A stretch of DNA of 64,000 nucleotides, taken from Cupriavidus oxalaticus. Lineage in GTDB: Bacteria; Pseudomonadota; Gammaproteobacteria; Burkholderiales; Burkholderiaceae. Shown piece by piece: positions 46,376 to 54,489 of this stretch. The notes under the pieces were generated by a model, which ran no database searches, was not told the origin of the DNA, and worked only from the letters and a program-made list of their open reading frames with translations. The position numbers and the translations under genes are program-made. The stretch's first letter is position 1. The number at the start of each line of letters is the position of its first letter. The stretch covers positions 3,729,001 to 3,793,000 of the forward strand of contig NZ_CP069812.1 of NCBI RefSeq assembly GCF_016894385.1, read 5' to 3'.

Positions 46376-48034
46376 ATGTGGCCCCGCTCCCGCACCTCCT
46401 CCCGAGTTTCCTGGCGCACCGCCTCGCGCATCGCAACGCGGAACGTGCCTCCCGCTTCCGCCGCGGCTGACACCGCCGGCGCCGCGGCCGCATCGACGCG
46501 CCAGGCCACTCGCCCCGGCTCCAACATCAGCCTGCGCGTACACCTGCTGCGCGCGCTGGCGACGCCGCTGTTCGCGCTGGTGCTGACCAGCGGCTCGCTG
46601 TCCTACTGGCTGGCGGCGCACTACACCACGCAGGTGTTCGACCGCGCGCTGTACGGCGTGGCCAACAACATTGCCCAGCAGATCCGCATCGCCGGCCCGC
46701 GGCTGGAGCAGGACATCCCGATGATCGCGCAGACGCTGGTCGAGGCCGAGGGCACCGACCGCATCTACTGGCGCATCCACGGGCCCGATGGCCTGATCGG
46801 CGGCATGGACACGTGGCTGGGCTACGGCACCGGCCAGACCACGCTGCACGATGCCCGGCTGTTCTATGCCTGGTTCAGCGGGCGCCAGGTGCGCGCGGTG
46901 CGGCTGCCGGTGATGCTGCCCAGCGCCGCGGTGGACGAGCTCGGCACCAGCGAGGCCGGCAAGCCCGCGCGCGGGCCCATCGTGGTCGAGGTGGCCGAGC
47001 TGCTGGACCGGCGCGAGACCGCGGCCAACGAGATCCTGCTGTCGGTATCGGTGCCGCTGATCCTGCTGCTGCTGGTCGGCAGCCTGATCCTGTCGCACGT
47101 GCTCAAGGAAGAGCTGGTGCCGCTGCAAATCCTGGCCGACAAGCTCAACCGGCAGACCGCGCGCTCGCTGGCGGCACTGGACGAGACCCAGGTGCCGGCC
47201 GAGGTGGCGCCGCTGATCCGCGGCCTGAACGCGCTGCTGGCGCGGCTGCGCGACGCTCTCGATGCGCAGCGCAAGTTCATCGCCGATGCCGCGCACCAGC
47301 TGCGCACGCCGCTGACGGCGGTCAAGCTGCATGCCGACCGCGCCATGGAAGCCGATTCGCCGGAGGTCGCCCGGCATGCCCTGCGCGAAGTCCAGACCGC
47401 CGCCGACCGTGCCGTGCGGCTGTCGAACCAGCTGCTGTCGCTGGCGCGCGCAGAGCCCGGGCTGTCGCTGGAGCGGCTGGGTCCGGTGGAGCACTTCGAT
47501 TTGGCCGAGCTGGCCTTCGAGATCGGCGCCGAATGGGTGCCGCAGGCACTCGCGCGCCGCATCGACCTGGGTTTCGAGATATTGCCCGGGCCTACCTTTA
47601 CCGGCAGCACGCCCGCGGTCGTGCGCGGCAACCGCCTGCTGATGCGCGAGGCGCTGTCCAACCTGATCGACAATGCGGTGAAGTACGTGCCGGCCGGCGG
47701 CCGCATCACGGTGCGCGCCGGCGGCGAGGCCATGGGTCACCGCGGCATGGCGGTGGTGATGATCGAGGACAACGGTCCCGGCATCCCGCCGCAGCGGCGC
47801 GAAGAGGTGTTCAAGCGCTTCTTCCGCGGCGACCGCGCGGCCCAGAGCGGCGGTGCCGGCCTGGGGCTGGCCATCGTGCACGAGATCGTGACCCTGCACC
47901 AGGGCACCATCCATATCGAGGACGTGCCGCAGCAGCGGGCCAGTTCCCAAGGCGCGGAAGGCACGCCGGAGCGCCGGCCAACCATGCGCTTCGTGATCCG
48001 GATCCCGTGCGAGCCGGCCGGGTCGGCCGCCTGA
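46376..48034 (+). CDS. Sensor histidine kinase (2CSK_N type)
   Basis: A 552-residue inner-membrane kinase partner of the preceding regulator. After a charged, serine/alanine-rich leader of about 50 residues comes a first membrane helix (LATPLFALVLTSGSLSYWL), a periplasmic sensor of about 130 residues of the 2CSK_N type, a second helix (LLSVSVPLILLLLVGSLIL), then the dimerisation domain with phospho-His307 in DAAHQLRTPL and the ATPase boxes LIDNAVKYV, EDNGPGIPP and GGAGLGLAIV. The true start may lie downstream of 46376, as the leader is atypical. 2CSK_N kinases often sense carboxylates. Confidence 0.92.
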   Translation: MWPRSRTSSRVSWRTASRIATRNVPPASAAADTAGAAAASTRQATRPGSNISLRVHLLRALATPLFALVLTSGSLSYWLAAHYTTQVFDRALYGVANNIAQQIRIAGPRLEQDIPMIAQTLVEAEGTDRIYWRIHGPDGLIGGMDTWLGYGTGQTTLHDARLFYAWFSGRQVRAVRLPVMLPSAAVDELGTSEAGKPARGPIVVEVAELLDRRETAANEILLSVSVPLILLLLVGSLILSHVLKEELVPLQILADKLNRQTARSLAALDETQVPAEVAPLIRGLNALLARLRDALDAQRKFIADAAHQLRTPLTAVKLHADRAMEADSPEVARHALREVQTAADRAVRLSNQLLSLARAEPGLSLERLGPVEHFDLAELAFEIGAEWVPQALARRIDLGFEILPGPTFTGSTPAVVRGNRLLMREALSNLIDNAVKYVPAGGRITVRAGGEAMGHRGMAVVMIEDNGPGIPPQRREEVFKRFFRGDRAAQSGGAGLGLAIVHEIVTLHQGTIHIEDVPQQRASSQGAEGTPERRPTMRFVIRIPCEPAGSAA

Positions 48035-48047
48035 GCCGCCTTCGGCC

Positions 48048-48551
48048 TTACTTCTTCTTTTTCTTGTCCTTCGGCGCCAGCATGGTGCCGCGGCATTGCG
48101 GGCTGCCACAGCGGCACTCGAATTCCTTCTTCAGCTTGGCCGTATAGCGCGCCTCGATCACCAGACCGTAGTCATAGAACAGCTCTTCGCCCTGGGCAAT
48201 ATCGCGCAGCGCGTGGATAAAGACGCGGCCCTTCTTCTCGCGCGCCTCGCAGTTGGGCTCGCAGGCGTGGTTGATCCAGCGCGCGCGGTTGCCGCCGAAC
48301 TTGGCGTCGATGACGCTGCCGTCGTCCAGGCTGAAGTAGAAGGTGTGGTTGGGATCGCTGGGATCGTGCGGGTGGCGCTCGAGCGCCTTCTTCCACGAGA
48401 TGTGCTCGCCCTTGTACTCGATCACGCGCTCGCCTTCGGCAATGGGGGCGATGGCGTAGACGCCCTTGCCGTGCACGCCGGACTGGCGCACCTCGATCCG
48501 GTCGCTTGCTGTCTTCTTGCCCGCTGCCTTGTGCTTTGCCTTGTCCGCCAT
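48048..48551 (-). CDS. SET-domain protein (putative lysine methyltransferase)
   Basis: A 167-residue SET-domain protein. The domain spans roughly residues 18-145, with GVHGKGVYA at its start, the SAM/catalytic knot RWINHACEPNCEA, and GEELFYDYGL. A post-SET zinc cluster follows (CRCGSPQC). The ends are rich in lysine (MADKAKHKAAGKKT and KDKKKKK), suggesting nucleic-acid or acidic-partner contact. The motifs are complete, so it is probably active, but the protein substrate is unknown. The stop lies close to, and convergent with, the kinase gene; an HU gene lies about 1 kb away. Confidence 0.9.
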   Translation of the reverse strand: MADKAKHKAAGKKTASDRIEVRQSGVHGKGVYAIAPIAEGERVIEYKGEHISWKKALERHPHDPSDPNHTFYFSLDDGSVIDAKFGGNRARWINHACEPNCEAREKKGRVFIHALRDIAQGEELFYDYGLVIEARYTAKLKKEFECRCGSPQCRGTMLAPKDKKKKK

Positions 48552-48628
48552 TTGCCTTTCCGTGCGTGTCGCTTGCCTGTGCCGGCCGTTCCGGCGCGAT
48601 CGGCATGATACCGGCGTGGCTGCGGCAC

Positions 48629-49240
48629 GTATACGTAACCATGGGTAACCATGGGTTAACCGATCGCACAAGCGCCCTGGCGGGTATACGACCCGGTTAC
48701 GCAAACCTCCCTATGTGGATAACCCCGCCTCCTTCTGTGGAAAAGCACGCGGATTCGATGTGGGCTGCCTGGGGCTCGCATGGGGATGCCGCGGGCATAA
48801 GTCGGAGGCGTTTACCGCAAGCCCTCCTGCGGAAGGCTGACTCATCCACTGCGACCAACACTGGATACGACCACTTCTCGTTTACGTAAACCGTTGACGG
48901 CAAAGACGTTTACGTGGTTTTCCACAGGCGGGGGCGCTGTTTACCTACTACCACTATTTGTATACATGAAAGAAAGATGTAAACCGAAAGGCAGGCCAGG
49001 CACAGCGGCAAAAATCCCGGCGTATACCGGTGCCCCGGGAACGTTGCGTATACGCTCGGTTGGACTGCCCAGGTCCGGGCATGCACGAGCCGAATACCCT
49101 GTCCCTCGAACGCAACCCTGCGCCTGTCCGGCATGCAACATAGTGCAGTTGACCTGTGGGGCTCCTGAGCGCGAGCAGGGCGCGTTTACGTGCGGGAGGC
49201 TTCCCTTGCCCTCTGTCGCGATCGCCAAAGGCCTGTAAAC
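48629..49240. repeat. Cluster of 13 GTWTAC hexamers
   Basis: GTTTAC or its complement occurs at 48810, 48880, 48886, 48908, 48939, 48979, 49184 and 49235; the self-complementary GTATAC at 48629, 48684, 48960, 49022 and 49048. Two GTTTAC copies form a perfect 12-bp palindrome, GTTTACGTAAAC, at 48880-48891. Many copies are followed by G (CGTTTACG). The density is far above what a GC-rich sequence would give by chance. It looks like a multi-copy protein-binding region. Confidence 0.8.
48714..48722 (-). promoter_or_regulatory. Perfect DnaA box
   Basis: TGTGGATAA, the complement of the consensus DnaA box TTATCCACA, in non-coding sequence. A related TTTTCCACA lies 22 bp away in the same orientation. 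Whether DnaA binds here is not known. Confidence 0.55.
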
Positions 49241-49580
49241 GCCTCTAAAGCGCTTCGTGGCCTTGTCCCGACCCCCAGGGGCTGCTCTGACGTGGCGGCA
49301 TCGCTGCATGCCCGTGCAGCCCCATGTGGCTGTCTCTGCGCTCGATGCCAGGCGCTTGCGCCACAACGGCAGTGTTCGGAACCTGCCGCGCCGCCGCGTC
49401 GATTTGCCGCCAGCCACGGCCTGATGCGGCCTCGCGCAACACTGCGGGTAACAATCTGTTCCCGGTGCGCCTTGTCCGACACGGTATCATGTGGCCCGCG
49501 GCGTCTTTGCCGGAGCGGCGCCAGCCTGGCTGCCGCCGACCGGGACGCCTGTGTTTTATCAACTCGATACGGAGTGAAGC

Positions 49581-49859
49581 ATGACGAAAACCGAACTGAT
49601 CGACGCTATCGCAGCCGGTGTGGACGGTCTCACCAAGGCCAAGGCAGAACAGGCACTGAACGTGACCCTGTCGGCCATCATGGACGCCGTGGCCAAGGGC
49701 GATACGCTGAGCCTCATCGGCTTTGGCACGTTCAGCAAGGGCGAGCGTGGCGAGCGCATGGCGCGCAACCCGCGTACCGGCGAAGAAATCAAGGTGGAAG
49801 CCGCCAAGACCGTGAAGTTCAAGGCTGGCCAGAAGTTCAAGGACGCTGTCAACCAGTAA
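49581..49859 (+). CDS. HU family DNA-binding protein
   Basis: A 92-residue nucleoid-associated protein of the HU family. The N-terminal helices (MTKTELIDAIAAGVDGLTKAKAEQ) and the DNA-binding arm with the signature GFGTFSKGERGERMARNPRTGEE are standard; the usual KAKAGRNPxTG variant is here MARNPRTG. The ending FKAGQKFKDAVN is typical. GGAGTGA lies just before the ATG at 49581. It is preceded by a 1-kb gene-poor region and followed by a terminator, so it is a single-gene unit. Confidence 0.96.
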   Translation: MTKTELIDAIAAGVDGLTKAKAEQALNVTLSAIMDAVAKGDTLSLIGFGTFSKGERGERMARNPRTGEEIKVEAAKTVKFKAGQKFKDAVNQ

Positions 49860-49864
49860 GCCTG

Positions 49865-49896
49865 ACGGGCTGCACTGCACGGCCCGTATTTGTTTG
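49865..49896 (+). terminator. Probable terminator of the HU gene
   Basis: ACGGGC (49865-49870) pairs with GCCCGT (49882-49887), followed by ATTTGTTTG. The hairpin is short and the T-tract interrupted, but it lies directly after the HU stop codon. Confidence 0.6.
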
Positions 49897-49962
49897 ACCC
49901 CGCCATGCCGCCGCCGGCCGCAAGGTTCGACCAGGGCGCAGGTGAGCGCCAGGCGGGGGACG

Positions 49963-49971
49963 TTATCCACA
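49963..49971 (+). promoter_or_regulatory. Perfect DnaA box
   Basis: TTATCCACA in the 249-bp gap between the HU gene and the DUF2272 gene, 150-200 bp before the 12-bp array of similar sequences. Function unproven. Confidence 0.55.
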
Positions 49972-50108
49972 GCAGGGATCGACGTTTTCTGCAGTATCCG
50001 CCGCATCGCTGAAGCCATGCCGAAGCGGTTGCGCGCCAGGTCTTCCAACAGGCGTCCAGCCTAGGCCGATGCAAGGCCGGACGGGGCGCCGAGCCATGTG
50101 GGGCTTCC

Positions 50109-51116
50109 ATGTTCGCCCGTCCATTGCGCCGTCCATTGCGCCGCAGATCTCCACAGCGTTATGCACAGCGCTTTCCACAGCGGCTTCCACAGGTTTCTCC
50201 ACAGGCAATTTGCGCCGCCGCGGCGCTGGCGCTGCTGAGCGCCTGCACCACCGTCAGCGAACCCGCGCGTCCGCAGGCACGCCCGCTGCCCGACAACGAG
50301 CGGCCGGTCACCACGCCCGGCGCCACCCCGCGTGAGCGCATCGTCGAGATCGCCACGCAGGAATGGGCACGCTGGGGCGGGCAGGTGGTGCGCCTCGGCC
50401 GCGACGACAGCGCCTGCGTCACCTACAGCCCGGTGCCGGCGCCCGACCTGCCCCCGGCCCTGCCCGAACCGCCGGAGATGCAACCCGACGACCCGGCCAA
50501 TACCGGAGCGCCCGCCAGCGGCACCAGCGCCGACACCGACAACAACAGCGTCAAGTGGCCGCGCGCCGATTGCATGACCTTTCCGGACGGCACCGGCATG
50601 GAGGCCACGCCGGTGGGCTGCACGCTCGCCCGGCGCTACTGGGGCATCGTCGGCGAGACCCCTACTTGCCAGCAGGTCACGCAAGGCGCGTGGGCGTGGT
50701 CGGCGGTGTTTATCTCCTGGGTCTTGCGCAAGGCCGGGCTGGATGCGCAGCAGTTCCTGACCGGCCAGTCACATTCGATGTATGTGGTCGATGCGCGCGA
50801 CGGCATCCTTGCCCATCCCGCCTTCCGCATCGAACCCGTTCCGGCCATGCCCCGCCCGGGCGACATCGTCTGTTCCGGACGCGGACGCGACCGCTACCTC
50901 GAGGATGTGGCCGAGATCGGCTTCGGCACCACGCCGATGCATTGCGACATCGTGGTGGCCGTCGATCCGGCGGCGCGGGTGGTGCGTGCCATCGGCGGCA
51001 ATGTCCAGCAATCGGTATCGATGGAGGAAATCGAACTGGGCGATTCGGGGCAGATCGATGGCGTGACCAATTCGCATATGCCCTGGGTGCTGGTGATGCG
51101 GAACAACCTGCAATAG
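50109..51116 (+). CDS. DUF2272 family lipoprotein
   Basis: A protein of up to 335 residues. The first 35 residues, if translated, come from the 12-bp tandem repeats and are arginine/proline/glutamine-rich. Then AICAAAALALLSAC forms a short signal sequence with lipobox LSAC, so it is probably a lipoprotein. A proline/threonine-rich stretch follows, then the conserved domain with TQGAWAWSAVFISWVLRKAG, a possible Cys/His-type hydrolase fold (PRPGDIVCSGRG, MHCDIVV), as in DUF2272 proteins. The function is unknown; the fold suggests an amidase-like enzyme. The true start may lie downstream of 50109. Confidence 0.8.
   Translation: MFARPLRRPLRRRSPQRYAQRFPQRLPQVSPQAICAAAALALLSACTTVSEPARPQARPLPDNERPVTTPGATPRERIVEIATQEWARWGGQVVRLGRDDSACVTYSPVPAPDLPPALPEPPEMQPDDPANTGAPASGTSADTDNNSVKWPRADCMTFPDGTGMEATPVGCTLARRYWGIVGETPTCQQVTQGAWAWSAVFISWVLRKAGLDAQQFLTGQSHSMYVVDARDGILAHPAFRIEPVPAMPRPGDIVCSGRGRDRYLEDVAEIGFGTTPMHCDIVVAVDPAARVVRAIGGNVQQSVSMEEIELGDSGQIDGVTNSHMPWVLVMRNNLQ
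50119..50203 (+). repeat. 12-bp tandem repeats with DnaA-box-like units
   Basis: Two identical GTCCATTGCGCC units (50119-50142) are followed by five units whose CCACA or GCACA ends fall at 50155, 50167, 50179, 50191 and 50203, exactly 12 bp apart. The unit is roughly NTTTCCACAGCG; the second is TTATGCACAGCG, matching TTATNCACA. The array lies in the 5' part of the DUF2272 frame and encodes a four-residue repeat of the type (R)FPQ/(R)LPQ. Confidence 0.85.
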
Positions 51117-51170
51117 CCCGTGCATTTATTAGCGTGACTAATCGCTTGATGGTAGAAATCTACCTGGTGA

Positions 51171-52274
51171 TTATTCGTGCGAATGATCCTGGTGCCACTC
51201 GAACAGCTCGAGCTGGGACTGATCCCGGTGGCTGGTAGCCACCCCCACCCCCAGCAACCGCACCGGCAGCCCGCGCCGGGCGTGGCCCTCTGCCAGCAGG
51301 CGCGCATAGACAGCACGGTCGGGCGCCTGGCCGCGGCATTCCACCGTGGTCTGGCGGAAGTCCGAAAAGCGCAGCTTGACCGTCAGCTTGTCGATGGTGC
51401 CGTGCGCCTGCGCGCGGGCAATGCGCGCCTCGAGCATGGCGATCAGCGGCTCCAGTTCGGCCAGGCATGCCTGCAGGTCGGGCAGGTCGTCGGCGTAGGT
51501 CTCTTCCACGCTGATCGACTTGCGCTCGCGCTCGGGCGTCACCTCGCGCTCGTCCACGCCGCGGCACAGCTTATAGAGGCGCGCCCCGAACGCGCCGAAC
51601 TCGCGGTGCAGCCGGTCCGGCGACCACGGCCGCAGGTCGCCGCAGGTCTGTGCGCCCAGCCGCAGCAGCTTGGCCGCGGTGACCTTGCCGACCCCGTGGA
51701 TGCGATCGACCGGCAGCGCGGCGACGAAGGCATCGACCGCCGCCGGGCGGACCACGAACAGCCCGTCGGGCTTGTTCCAGTCGCTGGCGATCTTGGCGAC
51801 GAACTTGCTCGGCCCCACCCCGGCGGAAACGGTCACGCCGACCTGGTCGCGCACGCGCTGGCGGATTTCTTCGGCAATGCGGGTGGCGCTGCCGGCGTGC
51901 TGCGTGCAGAGGCTGACGTCGAGGTAGGCCTCGTCCAGCGACAGCGGTTCGACCAGCTCGGTGTATTCCCGGTAGATCGCAAAGATCTGGCGCGACACCT
52001 CGCGATACTTGTCCATGGCCGGGCGCAGGATCAGCAGCTCCGGGCAGCGCTTGACCGCCTGCGCCGACGCCATGGCCGAGCGCACGCCGAACGCGCGCGC
52101 TTCGTAGTTGCAGGTGGCGATCACCCCGCGCCGGTCGGGCGAGCCGCCCACCGCCATCGGCCGGCCGCGCAGCGACGGGTCGTCGCGCATCTCGACCGAG
52201 GCGTAGAAGCAATCGCAGTCGCAATGGATGATCTTGCGCTGGAGCGGGGGCGTGGCATCAGGCGGCGCTAACAT
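51171..52274 (-). CDS. dinB: DNA polymerase IV
   Basis: DinB is the Y-family translesion polymerase. The 367-residue protein has the catalytic motif HCDCDCFYASVEMRDDPSL, the steric residues and second metal site in SLDEAYLDVS, the helix-hairpin-helix GVGKVTAAKLLRLG and a little-finger domain (KLTVKLRFSDF). A beta-clamp-binding tail is suggested by QLELFEW near the C-terminus. No LexA box was recognised upstream of 52274. Confidence 0.95.
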   Translation of the reverse strand: MLAPPDATPPLQRKIIHCDCDCFYASVEMRDDPSLRGRPMAVGGSPDRRGVIATCNYEARAFGVRSAMASAQAVKRCPELLILRPAMDKYREVSRQIFAIYREYTELVEPLSLDEAYLDVSLCTQHAGSATRIAEEIRQRVRDQVGVTVSAGVGPSKFVAKIASDWNKPDGLFVVRPAAVDAFVAALPVDRIHGVGKVTAAKLLRLGAQTCGDLRPWSPDRLHREFGAFGARLYKLCRGVDEREVTPERERKSISVEETYADDLPDLQACLAELEPLIAMLEARIARAQAHGTIDKLTVKLRFSDFRQTTVECRGQAPDRAVYARLLAEGHARRGLPVRLLGVGVATSHRDQSQLELFEWHQDHSHE

Positions 52275-52321
52275 TGCCGGGCACCAAATTTATCTACGTG
52301 AAGAATGAATGATTTGTTGAT

Positions 52322-53233
52322 TTAGATCGATTCATTAGTCCTCTGGATGGAATTCGCCTTTTGCCCCTTCTGTCGGCTGTTCATCCACAACCCTTCCGCC
52401 GCGTACAGCGCCAGCGAAATCCAGATCAGCGCATAGCCGGCCTGCTTCTGCACGGGGAATGGTTCATGCCACAGCCACACGCCCAGCAGCAGTTGCAGCG
52501 TCGGCCCCGTGTATTGCAGCAACCCCAGCAGCGACAGCGGGATGCGCCGCGCGCCGGCGGCGAAGAACAGCAGCGGCACCGCCGTTACCGGCCCGGCCAT
52601 CAGCAGCAGCAGTTGCGTACCTGGCGCTGCGTGGGTGAAGCCATCCTGCCCCGTGGTGAACAGGTAGGCCAGCATCGCCGCGGCAAACGGAAACAGCAGC
52701 AGCGTCTCCAGCGACAGCCCTTCGAGCGCGCCCAGCGCCCCCGTCTTGCGCAACAGCCCATAGCCGCCGAAGCTGGCCGCCAGCCCCAGTGCAATCCAGG
52801 GCAACTGGCCAGCGGCTACCGTCAGCCACGCCACCCCGGCTGCGGCCACCGCGATCGACAGCCATTGCACCGGGCGCAGCCGCTCGTGCAAGAACACGAC
52901 GCCCAGCAGCACGCTGAACAGCGGATTGATGAAATAGCCCAGGCTGGCATCGACCACGCGGTTGGCCGACACCGCCCAGATATAGAGGAACCAGTTGGCG
53001 CACAACAGCGCTGCGCTGGCGGCGAACGACAGCAGCAGGCGCCGGTCCTTCAGCTGACCAAGCCAGGCCCACTGGCGCCGCCAGGCCAGGATCAGCCCCA
53101 GGAAGGCCAGCGACCACACCATCCGGTGCAGCAGGATCTCCGTCGGCGCAATGCCGGGCAGCGACTTGATATAGAGCGGGAGCAGCCCCCAGATGGCATA
53201 AGCCAGGAGCGCGTAAAGGATGCCGATTTGCAT
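52322..53233 (-). CDS. rarD: EamA family transporter RarD
   Basis: A 303-residue inner-membrane protein with ten predicted helices in two EamA repeats. It begins GILYALLAYAIWGLLPLYIK and contains RMVWSLAFL and VVDASLGYFINPLFSVLLGV, which mark the RarD subgroup. The substrate of RarD proteins is not firmly known (amino acids or related metabolites have been suggested). It precedes dinB on the same strand with a 47-bp gap. Confidence 0.92.
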   Translation of the reverse strand: MQIGILYALLAYAIWGLLPLYIKSLPGIAPTEILLHRMVWSLAFLGLILAWRRQWAWLGQLKDRRLLLSFAASAALLCANWFLYIWAVSANRVVDASLGYFINPLFSVLLGVVFLHERLRPVQWLSIAVAAAGVAWLTVAAGQLPWIALGLAASFGGYGLLRKTGALGALEGLSLETLLLFPFAAAMLAYLFTTGQDGFTHAAPGTQLLLLMAGPVTAVPLLFFAAGARRIPLSLLGLLQYTGPTLQLLLGVWLWHEPFPVQKQAGYALIWISLALYAAEGLWMNSRQKGQKANSIQRTNESI

Positions 53234-53290
53234 AGGGAATTCCGGTCGATGCCGGCGATTCTACCGGCGCCGGGGAAAGCTCGCCGGGCA

Positions 53291-53326
53291 ATAAAAAACC
53301 CCATGCCCGCAGACAGGCATGGGGTT
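53291..53326 (-). terminator. Terminator of the TRAP binding-protein gene
   Basis: AACCCCATGCC (53297-53307) pairs with GGCATGGGGTT (53316-53326) around an eight-base loop; the minus strand continues TTTTTTAT. It lies 27 bp past the stop of the TRAP gene and before rarD. Confidence 0.9.
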
Positions 53327-53352
53327 TGTGCCCGGCACCGGCCGGAACGTGC

Positions 53353-54489
53353 TTAGAGCTTGCGCGCGAAGCTGAACTGCGAGAACGCCTGCTCGGCCAC
53401 GTTGAACCAGGCGGCCTCGTTGTTGCGGAACACGCGCCAGTCGTCGTAGATCTTCTTGAACGACGGGTTCTTGGCGGTCTCGTCGGCGTAGGCTTCCTGG
53501 GTCGCCTTGAAGCAGGCTTCCATGATTTCCTTGGAGAACGGGCGCAGCTTGACGCCGTTCTCCAGCAGGCGGGCCAGCGCCTGCGGGTTGACCGTGTCGT
53601 ACTTGGCCATCATGGTGGTGTGGGCCTCGATGGTCGCCGTTTCCAGTGCGCGCTTGTACAACGCGGGCAGCTTCTCGAACTCGCTGGCCGAGGCGTAGAA
53701 CGACAGCTGCGCGCTGCCTTCCCACCAGCCCGGGTAGTAGTAGTAGGGCGCCACCTTGTAGAAGCCCAGCTTCTCGTCATCGTACGGGCCCACCCACTCG
53801 GCCGCGTCGATGGTGCCCTTTTCCAGCGCCGGGTAGATGTCGCCGCCGGCGATTTGCTGCGGCACCACGCCCAGGCGCGACAGCACCACGCCGGCGAAAC
53901 CGGCGATGCGGTACTTCAGGCCCTGCAGGTCGGCCACGGTCTTGATTTCCTTGCGGAACCAGCCGCCCATCTGCGCGTTGGTGTTGCCGCCCAGGAAGTT
54001 GACGACGTTGTATTCCTTGAAGAACTCGCGCATCAGCTTCATGCCGTTGCCCTGCAGCATCCAGGCGTTCTGCTGGCGCGCGGTCAGGCCGAACGGCACG
54101 GTGGTGTCGAAGCACAGCGTCGGGTTCTTGCCGAAGTAGTAGTAGCCGGCGGTGTGGCCGATCTGCACGGTGTTGTTCTGCACCGAGTCCAGCACCTGCA
54201 GGCCCGGCACGATCTCGCCTGCCGCGAAGACCTTGATGTTGAACTTGCCGTCGGTCAGTTCCTTCACGCGCGCCGACAGCAGCTCGGCGGCGCCGTAAAT
54301 GGTGTCGAGCGACTTGGGAAAGCTCGAGGCCAGGCGCCATTCCACAGCCGGGTTGCTGCCGACCACGGCCGGTGCTGCCGGACCGCTGGCGGCGGCCGGC
54401 GCCGCTTTCTCTTCACCCTTGCCGCACGCGGCCAGTGCCCCGGTGGCGGCAACGGCCGACGCTTTCAACAGAAAGGAACGACGTTCCAT
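53353..54489 (-). CDS. TRAP transporter solute-binding protein (DctP family)
   Basis: A 378-residue periplasmic receptor of TRAP (tripartite ATP-independent) transporters. The leader MERRSFLLKASAVAATGALAACGKG combines a twin-arginine-like motif (RRSFLLK) with a lipobox (LAAC), suggesting a Tat-exported lipoprotein. The mature part has EWRLASSFPKSLDTIYGAAE, VQIGHTAGYYYFGKNP and the LKYRIAGFAGVVL ligand-arginine region. The small and large membrane components (DctQ, DctM) are not adjacent, so this is an orphan receptor or the partner genes lie elsewhere. The ligand is likely a carboxylate or keto acid. Confidence 0.9.
   Translation of the reverse strand: MERRSFLLKASAVAATGALAACGKGEEKAAPAAASGPAAPAVVGSNPAVEWRLASSFPKSLDTIYGAAELLSARVKELTDGKFNIKVFAAGEIVPGLQVLDSVQNNTVQIGHTAGYYYFGKNPTLCFDTTVPFGLTARQQNAWMLQGNGMKLMREFFKEYNVVNFLGGNTNAQMGGWFRKEIKTVADLQGLKYRIAGFAGVVLSRLGVVPQQIAGGDIYPALEKGTIDAAEWVGPYDDEKLGFYKVAPYYYYPGWWEGSAQLSFYASASEFEKLPALYKRALETATIEAHTTMMAKYDTVNPQALARLLENGVKLRPFSKEIMEACFKATQEAYADETAKNPSFKKIYDDWRVFRNNEAAWFNVAEQAFSQFSFARKL

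Larger units (their letters stand above)
48552..49580. other. Gene-poor region with clustered short motifs
   Basis: No open frame in these 1029 bp shows a recognisable domain, a good start or the codon use of its neighbours. The stretch is lower in GC than its surroundings, especially 48600-49060. It holds 13 copies of GTWTAC (separate entry), the repeat GTAACCATGG twice at about 48635-48655, a perfect TTATCCACA on the minus strand (48714-48722) and two TTTTCCACA sequences (48736-48744 minus, 48918-48926 plus). The HU promoter must lie in its right part; the SET gene promoter in its left part. Confidence 0.7.

Noticed and set aside
46376..46520. Signal peptide at the start of the histidine kinase
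   Set aside because: The leader is charged and serine/alanine-rich rather than hydrophobic; the true start is probably later and the first membrane helix is the anchor.
48894..49238. Possible small gene in the gene-poor region
   Set aside because: The predicted 114-residue product has no recognisable family and biased composition, and the frame runs through the GTWTAC copies; no ribosome site.
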